From assembly GCA_017381365.1 (NCBI GenBank), contig JAFOCI010000078.1, positions 1-64,000 on the forward strand: a DNA stretch of 64,000 nucleotides, in the 5' to 3' direction. Below are positions 51,776 through 60,924 of the stretch, in pieces. The notes beneath the pieces were generated by a model, which saw nothing but the letters and a program-made list of their open reading frames with translations, had not been told where the DNA came from and made no database searches. A program made the position numbers and the translations under genes. Within the stretch, counting starts at the first letter, position 1; every line of letters starts with the position of its first letter. The stretch is from Treponema sp. (lineage in GTDB: Bacteria > Spirochaetota > Spirochaetia > Treponematales > Treponemataceae).

Positions 51776-52480
51776 AAGAGTTAGCAAAACAGATTTACGA
51801 TTACTGGTTTTTACAGTTTGATTTTCCAAACGAAGATGGTAAACCGTACAAATCTTCTGGTGGTAAAATGGTATGGAATGAAATTTTGAAACGAGATATT
51901 CCAGCTGGATGGAATTGTTTTGAAATGCAAAACATATGTAATATAAGTCGAGGAGCTTCTCCTAGACCAATTGAAGCCTATATGGATACAACAAATACAG
52001 GTATACCATGGATAAAAATTTCTGATGCAACAGAAGATATAGAAAGCCCGTATTTACTGAAAATAAAAGATTGTATTATTCCAGAAGGAAAAAAGAAAAG
52101 TGTAAGTGTAAAGCCAGATACACTGATAGTATCTAATAGCGCTACTCCTGGCATACCAAAATTTGTAGAGTTAAATGCATGTGTACATGATGGTTGGCTT
52201 ATTTTAGATAAATATGACTCATATTATAAATATTATCTTTTCTATGTTATTAAAATGGTAAGATATAATTTGCTGTATCTCGCATCTGGAAGTATTTTTA
52301 AAAATTTGAAAACCGATTATTTAAAAACATTACCAACATTAGTTCCTGATATAAAAATACTGCAGAGATTTGACGAAAAAATAGAAAGAATTATGAAACA
52401 TATTCTTAAAACCGAAAGGGAGATAAATGAATTAATAGAACTTCGCGATAATCTTCTTCCTCTTCTTATGAACGGACAAG

Positions 52481-53014
52481 TTACGCTAAATTCCTGTTTA
52501 TCTCACGATTAACGAAAATCTTGCGGTCAATAGTTGAAAGGACTTTAGAAATACGTTTTTGTTCTGTAATATCAGGTAGAAAAATATCTAAATCATTAAC
52601 TAATTCACTTCGAATATTTTTTACAACAGAACCTGTGCAAGTTCCTTTAAACTGAGTCTGCACATAATCAGATAATAAGGAATAATATAAAAAATCTCGG
52701 TTAACTTTTTTATAATCAGGATGAAGCACAAACCAACCATCATGAATATATCCATTTATGTTCATAATAAATGGATGGCCTAATGACATTGAATTAGAAA
52801 GGATGAAATCTCCAATTTCAACCTTTCTAGATTTTTTTGCACCTTCTTTTGTAATCTTTTCTGCGGTTTTGTTTACATATTTTTCATTCGGATTTGTATC
52901 GCCAATTTTAATCCAGTTTACACCATCTTTTGCTGTGGTTATATAATCTTGAATAGGTCTAGGAGAACTTCCTCGTTCTAATGTGCATATATCGTGTAGT
53001 TTTACTTTCTGCAT
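52481..53014 (-). CDS. hsdS: N-terminal half of HsdS (one recognition domain)
   Basis: A 177-residue specificity half-protein: KVKLHDICTLERGSSPRPIQ, NWIKIGDT, a recognition domain, then ITEQKRISKVLSTIDRKIFV and EINRNLA-stop. I start at ATG 53014 with GGAG six bases upstream. It follows hsdM by 37 bases. A half-HsdS may dimerise to recognise a palindrome; after inversion it would become a two-domain subunit of about 420 residues. Confidence 0.85.
   Translation of the reverse strand: MQKVKLHDICTLERGSSPRPIQDYITTAKDGVNWIKIGDTNPNEKYVNKTAEKITKEGAKKSRKVEIGDFILSNSMSLGHPFIMNINGYIHDGWFVLHPDYKKVNRDFLYYSLLSDYVQTQFKGTCTGSVVKNIRSELVNDLDIFLPDITEQKRISKVLSTIDRKIFVNREINRNLA
52492..52510 (-). repeat. Inversion repeat of hsdS, right copy
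   Basis: Reverse complement of 51757-51775, lying at the last codons of the N-terminal hsdS half. Confidence 0.88.
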
Positions 53015-53051
53015 TATAAACTCCATTTGTTGCATTACTGAAACGGACAAA

Positions 53052-54719
53052 TTATTTCACATCCTCATGGAATTCCAATGTTTCTAAATCTTTAAGAATT
53101 GCACTTCCCAAATCAGCACTTTCTGCAAATAGATTTTTTAGAGTTTCTTTTTTTTCTGCAATTCTCTTGTTAAATTCTTCTTCAGAAATATCAACATAGT
53201 CAATTTTAATATCAAAATACTGTCCTGCACTAAGACTATAGCCTTTTTCTTTGATTGCATCGTAAGTAATAGCAACACTAAAATCTTCAACAGTTTCTTT
53301 ATTACGGAAAGTCTTTACAATTTTTTCAATCTCTTCTGGTCGTAAACGGCGTTTTTGGTTGTTGCCTTCCTTATATTCTTCTCCAAGTTTTGACGCATCA
53401 ATAAGAATGACTTTGTCGTCATCTTTCTTTTCAGTACGGTCAAAAAATAGAACGCTTACATTTGTTCCTGTTGTTGCAAAAACATTACTTGGCATACTTA
53501 CTACACCAAAAATAATGTGATCATCTACAATACGTTGTAAAATATTTTTTTCTACGCCTGATTTTGCTGTAATAAATCCTGTAGGCACAACAATTGCACC
53601 ACGGCCTGTACTTTTTAAGGAGTTAATTACGTGCTGAATAAAACATGTATAGATTGCCATTTTTGGTTTATTTGGATCTACAGTCTTTACTTTATTTGGA
53701 ACACCAGCCCAAAAGCGGACTCCATCACTGGCAAGTTTTTCCTGATATTCTGGAAAGTCTAATTTGAAAGGAGGATTTGAAACTACAAAATCAAACTTTT
53801 TAAGTGTTCCATCAGGCTCTTTATGGAATGGTTCTAAAAGAGTATTTCCCTGAACAACATTAGGAAGACTGCCTACAAGATTATTAAGGATAAGATTAAG
53901 TCGAAGCATTTCGCTTGATTTATCTGATATATCCTGGCTGTAAATTGAACAGCGGTCTTCTCCAATCTGGTGAGCAAGTGCCATCAACAAAGTTCCTGTT
54001 CCAGCAGATGGGTCATAACAAGTTGCACCTTTGTATTCTTTGTTGTCTTCAAGAAGAAGCATTGCCATTACAGTTGCAATTTCGCGAGGTGTGTAATATT
54101 CGGCATATTTTCCGCCGCCAGCATTGTTATAGTCTTTAATCAAATACTGGAAGATTCCGCTGAAGAAGTCATACTTTTCATTAAATACAGATTCAAAGTT
54201 AAAGCTTGCAACTGCACTCATAAGAGAACGGGCAAAGTTGTCTCGCTTTGTTGTATCTTTTACTTCTGTTGTGATTGCAGAGAAAATCTGTACTTTTGTT
54301 TTTCCGGATGTTGTTACAGAGAATGTTTCTGAGTTAAGGCTTGATATTTCAATAAGTGTGGAATCAAGTAAAGTTGAGAAATCACCATTTCCAGAGGCAT
54401 TATAAAGATGAGCCAAAGTCTGATGAGGCTTTAAGCGAGGTACATTTCCTGGAAGATATGTAAATAAATCTTCTACTTCATCTTCGTTAAAGGTATCATA
54501 TTCTGCGTCCCATTTTTCTGCTTTTACAAGTCTGTCTTTATATGGGCTGTCTATATTTTTTGCTTCGTAACCGAATTTATCATTGAAGAATTTATAAAGA
54601 AATATTTCTGTAATTATGCGGTATTCACTTCCGCCATTTGCAAGACCGTATTCTCCGGTTGTTGTTTTTAATGAATCAATAAGGGCAATTGTTTTTGCGT
54701 TAAGTTCTGTGTCTGCCAT
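53052..54719 (-). CDS. hsdM: Type I restriction-modification methyltransferase subunit
   Basis: A 555-residue N6-adenine methyltransferase subunit. An N-terminal helical domain precedes AEYYTPREIATVMAML, the SAM loop DPSAGTGTLLMALAHQ and the catalytic NPPF in VVSNPPFKLDF. With HsdS it methylates target adenines. Start 54719 has GGGAGA just upstream. Order on the minus strand is hsdR, hsdM, hsdS. Confidence 0.94.
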   Translation of the reverse strand: MADTELNAKTIALIDSLKTTTGEYGLANGGSEYRIITEIFLYKFFNDKFGYEAKNIDSPYKDRLVKAEKWDAEYDTFNEDEVEDLFTYLPGNVPRLKPHQTLAHLYNASGNGDFSTLLDSTLIEISSLNSETFSVTTSGKTKVQIFSAITTEVKDTTKRDNFARSLMSAVASFNFESVFNEKYDFFSGIFQYLIKDYNNAGGGKYAEYYTPREIATVMAMLLLEDNKEYKGATCYDPSAGTGTLLMALAHQIGEDRCSIYSQDISDKSSEMLRLNLILNNLVGSLPNVVQGNTLLEPFHKEPDGTLKKFDFVVSNPPFKLDFPEYQEKLASDGVRFWAGVPNKVKTVDPNKPKMAIYTCFIQHVINSLKSTGRGAIVVPTGFITAKSGVEKNILQRIVDDHIIFGVVSMPSNVFATTGTNVSVLFFDRTEKKDDDKVILIDASKLGEEYKEGNNQKRRLRPEEIEKIVKTFRNKETVEDFSVAITYDAIKEKGYSLSAGQYFDIKIDYVDISEEEFNKRIAEKKETLKNLFAESADLGSAILKDLETLEFHEDVK

Positions 54720-54750
54720 GATGTCTCCCATTCATCAATATAGTATCAAA

Positions 54751-57700
54751 TTAGCAACTGTAAGTCTCGTACTGATGGATATATTCATTTGATATTAAGT
54801 TTGTTAAATATTTTTTGTCATCGATTGCTGCCTGAATTCCAAGAGCAAAAAGCTTTTTACTTACGTTACTCATAACATCTTGCTTAAACTTAGCTTCACT
54901 GCTTGGCTGAACAATATGAGGATTCAAATCAACGTAACTATCTATAAGGCATTTCATTTCATAAAGATTTTCGCACAAGGTCATCTCATTAGATGAGATT
55001 ATTGGTTTTGCACGAGAACTATTTTCTTCCTGAATACGCTTTTGAATACGAACAAATTTTTCGTCATTGTTGTATTTCTTTTTAAGCATATTGTTTCTGG
55101 CATTGATTTCTTTAATCTTAGCCATTACTTCATCCATGTAATGAACTTCTTCTTTTGCTTCTTTTACATTTGCAGGAACAAATCCTTTTTTGCGGAAAAA
55201 AGCACGGAATTCATCTGCGAGAATTACATATTTTGCTTCTTTCTGGTCGAAGTTACCTTCAAATTCTCGCTGAACTCTTTCGAATTTATCCTTTAGATCA
55301 TTGATTACAATAGCAAGTTCCTCAGGTATACCTTTTATAAAACTAAAATCAATCTCACTCAAAGCAAGATTAATGATTCCGCTTACATCATCTTTATGGT
55401 CATTACCTTCCAACATATTGATGCGTTCAATACGATGTGTTACTTCTGTGATTAAAGTTGGGATTGTGCCTGGAAGCATATTACGAACTTTTTCAGATAG
55501 TTCAGAATCTCCGCTAGAACGAATTCTGTTTATAAGAGATTTTGCATCATCAAGAGTTGAGCGAAGTTCATACAAAACATTTTTGTCTTCTATGCTGTCC
55601 AGTTGGATGCGGAACTCTTCTTGATTTGAAACATCGTAATACCAGAGAACATTTTTGATTTCCTGAACTTTCTGATTGATTTCTTCTTCACTCTCTATTA
55701 CTGCAGTTCCAACAGAAAGGTCTTCGCCCGTTTCTGCTGCATCGTTTGTACGGTTCAGTTCTTTTAAGTAGCGGTCATTTGTAGAATCAAAGTTTTCTTT
55801 TATATCAACAAAGTCTACTACATAACCATACTTGAAATCTTTATATGGTCGGTTTACACGAGTAAGTGCCTGAAGCAAATCATGCCCATCAAGTTTTCTA
55901 CCAAGATAAAGTTTTTTAAGGCGAGGTGCATCAAAACCTGTAAGAAGCATCTGGTTTACGATGATTACATCTATAGTCTGTTTCTTTTTGAATTCTTCGA
56001 TATATTCCTTTCGTTCTTTTTTATCGCCTTCATCGTGAAGAATCAAAGTTGCAAGCAATGGTTTTTCGATTTTTGGAGCTTTCATAGGATCGTAAGTTCC
56101 GGCAAGCTTCATTTCTTCATATTTCTTTGCTTCATCATAACGCTTACACCAAAGGTCATAGAAGTTTCGTGCCTGCTGGTTTGTCTTGCAAACAACCATT
56201 GCAGCAACAGTGTTATCAGCTTTTTCAATTCTAAACTTACGAATATCATCAATAATATAATCAATGAGAGCATCTAAATATTTTTCATGCTCTATAATTT
56301 TATCTCTATCAATATCTGATTTTTTGACTTCTACATTTCCAGCAAGTTCATCAAGAATTGCGGTAAGCTTTTCCTTGTAAACTGTTTGAATTGGCTCACG
56401 CATAAGTTTGAGTGTGTAACCGTCTGCGATTGATTTGTCGTAGTAATATGTATCAATATAGTCGCCAAATACACGCCAGCTTTCACGTTCTTCATGAAGA
56501 AGAGGAGTACCTGTCATTGCAATCTTTATTGCATCTTTATCTGCTTCCAAAAGATTTGCAAGGAATGAACCTGCTGGATTGTATCCACGGTGAGCTTCAT
56601 CAATAAAGAAAATGCGCTGAAGTTTTGTGTTATATGAGTTTTCAATATTTACTGGAGTGTGGTCTTCTATAAACTTCTGAATATTAACGACCATTATTTC
56701 CAAAGCACCTTCTTTATTCTCTACAAGGTTGTTGCTTCGGAAATCTGCCATAAGTTCATCTCGGCTGGAAGCAGAACGAACATTAAGACCTCTGCTTGCA
56801 AATTCGTCTATTGCCTGTTCCATAAGAGCAATACGGTCTACAATAAAATAGAACTTTACAGCTATATTTTTATTTGCAAAATAATCTGTAAGACTTTTTA
56901 CAGAGTAATAAGCAAGTGCTGTTTTTCCAGATCCTTGTGTATGCCAGATGATTCCACTTTTTATTCTTTTGTCCAAAGCTCTGCGGATTGCAAGTGAAGC
57001 AAACATCTGCTGATATCGCATAATGTGTTTTTGAAGCTCTGTTGTTTTTTCACCATTTTCAAGTTCGATGGTTCTTTCTACATAAGCAAAACCATAACGA
57101 AGCAGGAAAAGAATTCGTTCTTTACATAACATAGATGTAAGGATACGGTTTGTTGGAGTATCAATTTTACAGTTAGTAGAGAACTCTGGAAGTGAAGGAA
57201 GAGCCTGACAGTTTCTGTGGCGACATACTTCTTTTACAATGTTATCAGTAATCTGTTCATAAGGATAGTTTGCGACAAAGTTTTTATCCTGTTCACGAAA
57301 AACATTATAAAATGCTTTTTCTTTTGCTGTACAACAATAGAAGACTCCCTGAACTGGAACTCGGTTGTTGTTATCATATTCCTGATTATTAGAATAAATC
57401 ATCAACTGTGTGATGTTAAAAAATCTTCTGAAAGCTTTATTCTTAAAACGAGCATTTGTTCTATCGAACTCTGCTTTCATTCCTTCGTGATTATTAGGTT
57501 TCTTTACTTCGATAAAAGCAAGTGGAAGTCCGTTTATAAAACAAGTTATGTCTGGACGGAAATTATCTTTTGTATCTTCATTTTCACATGTAAACTCAGT
57601 TGTTACATGCCATGTGTTATTTTCTGGATTATCAAAATCAATTAAGCGAATTCCAGATTTTGTTGAAAGGTAAGAATAGAATTCTTTTCCAAGGTCTTCA

Positions 57701-57918
57701 TTATTAAGACAGCCAATAAGTTTAGTGAGATAGTTTTTACAGTCTTGTTCTGAAAGTGATGGATTTAGTTTAGCAAGCTGAGAAAGAAAAATGTTTGTAA
57801 GAATATTTGTACTATGGTCATATTTTTCTATTTTATCAAGATATGTATAACCAAGCTTACAAAGATGCAATGCAGCCGGAACTTGAACGCGAGTATTTTC
57901 ATTAAAATTACTAGACAT
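54751..57918 (-). CDS. hsdR: Type I restriction endonuclease subunit
   Basis: A 1055-residue HsdR. Near residues 120-145 the nuclease motif reads RPDITCFINGLPLAFIEVKK. The translocase has Walker A TQGSGKTALAYYS, DEAH-type box FFIDEAHRGYN and TGTPLLHEER, and a second RecA domain with LLTGFDAPRLKKLYL and QALTRVNRPY. The C-terminal part is helical. It cuts unmodified DNA after ATP-driven translocation. First gene of the R-M operon, with 31 bases before hsdM. Confidence 0.95.
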   Translation of the reverse strand: MSSNFNENTRVQVPAALHLCKLGYTYLDKIEKYDHSTNILTNIFLSQLAKLNPSLSEQDCKNYLTKLIGCLNNEDLGKEFYSYLSTKSGIRLIDFDNPENNTWHVTTEFTCENEDTKDNFRPDITCFINGLPLAFIEVKKPNNHEGMKAEFDRTNARFKNKAFRRFFNITQLMIYSNNQEYDNNNRVPVQGVFYCCTAKEKAFYNVFREQDKNFVANYPYEQITDNIVKEVCRHRNCQALPSLPEFSTNCKIDTPTNRILTSMLCKERILFLLRYGFAYVERTIELENGEKTTELQKHIMRYQQMFASLAIRRALDKRIKSGIIWHTQGSGKTALAYYSVKSLTDYFANKNIAVKFYFIVDRIALMEQAIDEFASRGLNVRSASSRDELMADFRSNNLVENKEGALEIMVVNIQKFIEDHTPVNIENSYNTKLQRIFFIDEAHRGYNPAGSFLANLLEADKDAIKIAMTGTPLLHEERESWRVFGDYIDTYYYDKSIADGYTLKLMREPIQTVYKEKLTAILDELAGNVEVKKSDIDRDKIIEHEKYLDALIDYIIDDIRKFRIEKADNTVAAMVVCKTNQQARNFYDLWCKRYDEAKKYEEMKLAGTYDPMKAPKIEKPLLATLILHDEGDKKERKEYIEEFKKKQTIDVIIVNQMLLTGFDAPRLKKLYLGRKLDGHDLLQALTRVNRPYKDFKYGYVVDFVDIKENFDSTNDRYLKELNRTNDAAETGEDLSVGTAVIESEEEINQKVQEIKNVLWYYDVSNQEEFRIQLDSIEDKNVLYELRSTLDDAKSLINRIRSSGDSELSEKVRNMLPGTIPTLITEVTHRIERINMLEGNDHKDDVSGIINLALSEIDFSFIKGIPEELAIVINDLKDKFERVQREFEGNFDQKEAKYVILADEFRAFFRKKGFVPANVKEAKEEVHYMDEVMAKIKEINARNNMLKKKYNNDEKFVRIQKRIQEENSSRAKPIISSNEMTLCENLYEMKCLIDSYVDLNPHIVQPSSEAKFKQDVMSNVSKKLFALGIQAAIDDKKYLTNLISNEYIHQYETYSC

Positions 57919-58090
57919 AATAAAACAACCTTTGATTTATTATAAAATATTCTTTTAAATTTTTATAGATGAACAATAAATATAAAAAAAGACCCAATAC
58001 TTTTTTTACTAGTTTTTTTTGCAAAATAAAGCACAATGAAAAGTTATCTAAATCATTATTTAACAGGGATTTAGACAATTTTGTCATTTT

Positions 58091-58187
58091 GGGCGCTTCC
58101 CATTAAAATTGTAAATGCTAAAAAATTGCTCCAAGTTTTCGCAATTTTTCTTAACGCATTTTCGATTTTAATAGGGTCGGGCTATTC
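58091..58187. repeat. REP-like element B
   Basis: It begins GGGCGCTTCCCATTAAAATTG and ends CGATTTTAATAGGGTCGGGC, with the inner hairpin AAATTGC/GCAATTT. It equals element A at 47172 without the latter's extra internal block. A 28-bp match to the repeat at 1363-1390 follows at 58208-58235. The gap 57919-58254 otherwise holds only the hsdR promoter region. Confidence 0.85.
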
Positions 58188-58254
58188 GTGGTTCCGCTGT
58201 CGCTACATTGGACGCAGCAAAGCTGCTTACCAACGCCAGGCGCCACTACTCTCC

Positions 58255-58794
58255 CTAGCGCGTCTTCTTGCAATGGGCTTTAATCTTCTTGATTGCCCAT
58301 TCATAGTGGCTGGAACAGGTACTTACAAAATAGGCGCCTAAATCCGTAGTTCCCGTCCAGTTGTAATATTTTTTTGTGAACAGTTCTTCATTGGTAAAGC
58401 ACGCTGCCATCTCCATCACTTTTCGGTGACTTTCTGCCAGCATTTTCTTTGCAGTTTCCAGGTCTGTTCCCTGATGACGCTTCCACAGCATTACATTCAT
58501 TTCACCATAAGTTTTCCAGGAATACTCTGGTGGCAAAAAGGCTATCTTGCTTTCTTCCGCCGTATTGTGTTCAACAAACTTAATCAAAAGCTGATGCCAC
58601 TCATACAGGTGAATCAAAACATCACGAACATTTTTATCCCGTCCCCAGTGGGCTTCCTTTTTGCCTGCATCATCCGAGAAATCAAACTCTGTAGACATTT
58701 GATTTTCACTCATGGCAGAAATCATTTTCAAAAGCTTCGAATAATTCTCTTCTGAAAACTGTAATAAATCCTCTTTGTTTCTTGCTCTTGGCAT
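58255..58794 (-). CDS. ClbS/DfsB-family four-helix protein
   Basis: A 179-residue protein with PRARNKEDLLQFSEENYSKL, VRDVLIHLYEWHQLL and the C-terminal FVSTCSSHYEWAIKKIKAH, typical of ClbS/DfsB. ClbS of colibactin producers hydrolyses a toxin warhead; relatives are unstudied. GGAGG lies before the ATG on the minus strand. It stands alone between a REP block and the CDP-alcohol transferase. Confidence 0.88.
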   Translation of the reverse strand: MPRARNKEDLLQFSEENYSKLLKMISAMSENQMSTEFDFSDDAGKKEAHWGRDKNVRDVLIHLYEWHQLLIKFVEHNTAEESKIAFLPPEYSWKTYGEMNVMLWKRHQGTDLETAKKMLAESHRKVMEMAACFTNEELFTKKYYNWTGTTDLGAYFVSTCSSHYEWAIKKIKAHCKKTR

Positions 58795-58845
58795 TTTTTT
58801 CTCCTCCTGAAAAAGTAAATTGTAAATAAAAACTCTGACCCTATT

Positions 58846-59373
58846 TCAGACAGAGTTTTTTGAAATTCTTTCATTCCCGCCGGCAGAACCGCAGCGAAAA
58901 ATTAAATATCCTTCCTGTATAGCAGCAAAACTTGCAATCATACACACAGGAATTGAAGAATATCTTATATCCAGAACGGTCAATGTTAGCGGCAACAGGA
59001 ACAGAACTGCACCAGTAACTTTGTTTGCCAGGGAATGAACCGCTGTAAATTTTTTCTTTTTCACGAACCCCAAAATTATGTTTATGATTTTAATCACTGC
59101 GATTATACTTATCCAAAGCCAGATTACCCAGGGTATTATAAATTCTGGAAAAAGTTTATAGGCTGCCGATGCGACAAAAACAATATCTGCAATGGTATCA
59201 AAGTTTTTTCCGAACATACTTTCTGTTCCAAGTTTACGGGCTATTGTTCCGTCAATCATATCTGTAAATCCAGCCAGCATATAGCAGAAGTAAAAACCTG
59301 CAGAAAAGACCGGGAAATTTAACATTGCAAGACTAAAAATAATCCGACTGCCTGTGATGAAATTTGCTATCAT
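58846..59373 (-). CDS. CDP-alcohol phosphatidyltransferase
   Basis: A 175-residue inner-membrane enzyme. The family signature is complete: DMIDGTIAR, then G, D and D in MFGKNFDTIAD. About five or six membrane segments follow. It moves a phosphatidyl group from CDP-diacylglycerol to an alcohol such as glycerol phosphate or inositol. The acceptor cannot be deduced. Short for a housekeeping PgsA, so it may be a paralogue. Confidence 0.85.
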   Translation of the reverse strand: MIANFITGSRIIFSLAMLNFPVFSAGFYFCYMLAGFTDMIDGTIARKLGTESMFGKNFDTIADIVFVASAAYKLFPEFIIPWVIWLWISIIAVIKIINIILGFVKKKKFTAVHSLANKVTGAVLFLLPLTLTVLDIRYSSIPVCMIASFAAIQEGYLIFRCGSAGGNERISKNSV

Positions 59374-59432
59374 ACCTTTTTATTGTAGCACATTTTTGGT
59401 GTCTGTAAGAAACAGTTTTACCTGCATCACCT

Positions 59433-59510
59433 TGCCTTGCGTTAGTGCTGGGAGCCCCCTAAGTTGCGGAACGAAGTGGAGCAATGGAGCGACATGGGAA
59501 GCACATGATG
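59433..59510. repeat. Intergenic repeat related to 1291-1415
   Basis: TTGCGTTAGTGC followed by GGAGCCC, and CAATGGAGCGA near 59491, reproduce parts of the 1291-1415 repeat in reverse complement with changes. No gene. Confidence 0.55.
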
Positions 59511-59552
59511 CACACTCCCTACTACTGCCTTGAAGACGCCTATAACTGGTAG

Positions 59553-59739
59553 ATTTGTATGAGAAGATTTTCAACAAAGAAGCAGAACTTAGGGAACTTT
59601 TTGATGAAGAAAAAATCACCGAAGGACAGTTCCTTTTAGATACTTATCTGATGATGAAATAAAATCTTTTGTGACAAAACTGACCTCTACAGAACAATTT
59701 CACACAACAAGCTCTTTCCTTAAAAAATGTTGCTTAACT
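59553..59739 (+). pseudogene. Decayed coding remnant
   Basis: A frame reads LYEKIFNKEAELRELFDEEK and EGQFLLDTYL, then after a one-base shift SDDEIKSFVTKLTSTEQFHT to a stop near 59738. It looks like the end of a helical protein with one frameshift. Family unknown. Confidence 0.35.
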
Positions 59740-60924
59740 TAGGATTTCTGCTTCCTGTTCCAATTTACAATTATTATTGAGCATAAATAGAAGAACATCT
59801 TTATGTTCAGGTGCCAGTTCCAGTATTTTTTTTAATCTCGATTTATCATTTTCAGATAATGGCTTCCAGTATGTTTTATGATTCTTCAAGGTTTCGATAT
59901 TCATATTAAGAGGAATAAAAGCTATTCCTGTTTTTTTAATCAAATGTTCAAGAATGTAAAATCCACCTGCATCGATGTCTCCAAAATGGAAAAATTTTGT
60001 TCCCGGATTACAGTAATCCACACGCTTAATAAAATCCCGCTTTATAGAATTGTGAAAACCACCAAGGTAAATTACAAGTTGATTGTTCGGTTGGAATTTA
60101 TGGAAATTAGTAAGGTTTTCAATCGTTACAACTTCTGCTCCCTGCAAATCTACTGAACATAATTGATTTAGGGTTTTAGTAGATAGTCCAATATCACCGT
60201 CAATTTTGGATAAATCAATAGTCTGTCCAAAATTCAATATGCCCTTTCCTTTTACCATAACATAAGTTGGAGTCTTTAATATGTTGTGTTCTTCAAGGAC
60301 TGTATCTTTATCATCATATTCGCCATATCTGTACAAAAATGAACGAATCTGAGATTCTATTGTTTCAAGTTTTTTTGAATCATTAAACAGTTTGACAGAC
60401 AATTCACGAATAAATATTTCATCTTTGTTTTCTAAAACTGCTTTAACTGCGGACAATAAGTTTTTATATTCCTTTATATCCCCATCAAAGAAACTAATAT
60501 TCTTATTTTTGGAAAGGTTATTTTTTTGTTCTAACAAGTAATCTGATAAAGGTTTATAAATATAAAAATCTATATCTGCAAAATTATTCCAAATATTTTG
60601 CAAGCTATTATTAGTTTCAAATTTTGGAGTTCTTTTTATAAATTCATAAACTTCAGAGAGTTTAGAAAGTTCTAATAAAACAGTTTTAACTTTTCCGCTT
60701 TTTTCCTTCTGTAATTTAACAAATCCCTTTGTTTCCAGATTCGCTAATGCTGTATTTATCTCTTTGTAAAATTCATATTCTGAATCATCATCATATTTGG
60801 GAAATAATTTAGAAATCTGAATCCTAAACGCCTGCTGATTTTTATTCTCTCCAATAAAAGTTTTACTTTTTTCATAAGAATCAAGCAATGCGTTCAGAAG
60901 TTTTTGTTCTATTTTATTCGCCAT
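59734..60924 (-). CDS. jetD: Wadjet nuclease subunit JetD
   Basis: A 396-residue protein of the DUF3322/DUF2220 type. The N-terminal part is helical/winged-helix; the C-terminal Toprim-like nuclease domain has TIENLTNFHKF, LVIYLGGFHN and FHFGDIDAGGFYILEHL, the acidic metal site. JetD cuts circular DNA after loop extrusion by the JetABC complex. GGAGG lies 12 bases before ATG 60924, which overlaps the jetC stop by 11 bases. Confidence 0.9.
   Translation of the reverse strand: MANKIEQKLLNALLDSYEKSKTFIGENKNQQAFRIQISKLFPKYDDDSEYEFYKEINTALANLETKGFVKLQKEKSGKVKTVLLELSKLSEVYEFIKRTPKFETNNSLQNIWNNFADIDFYIYKPLSDYLLEQKNNLSKNKNISFFDGDIKEYKNLLSAVKAVLENKDEIFIRELSVKLFNDSKKLETIESQIRSFLYRYGEYDDKDTVLEEHNILKTPTYVMVKGKGILNFGQTIDLSKIDGDIGLSTKTLNQLCSVDLQGAEVVTIENLTNFHKFQPNNQLVIYLGGFHNSIKRDFIKRVDYCNPGTKFFHFGDIDAGGFYILEHLIKKTGIAFIPLNMNIETLKNHKTYWKPLSENDKSRLKKILELAPEHKDVLLFMLNNNCKLEQEAEILS

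Larger units (their letters stand above)
51757..52512 (+). pseudogene. hsdS: C-terminal half of hsdS, inverted away from its N-terminal half
   Basis: The frame runs from the 19-bp repeat at 51757 through LEELAKQIYDYWF and PYKSSGGKMVWNE, the central conserved part of this HsdS class, then a second target-recognition domain (ICNISRGASPRPIEAYMDTT, VHDGWLILDKYDS) to 52512. It has no proper start of its own; the first ATG inside is 51868. It converges with the N-terminal half at 52481-53014, overlapping by 32 bases. Confidence 0.85.

Noticed and set aside
51757-52512. Recombinase gene beside the invertible hsdS
   Set aside because: I looked through both strands around the locus and saw no tyrosine or serine recombinase; if one acts, it is encoded outside the window.
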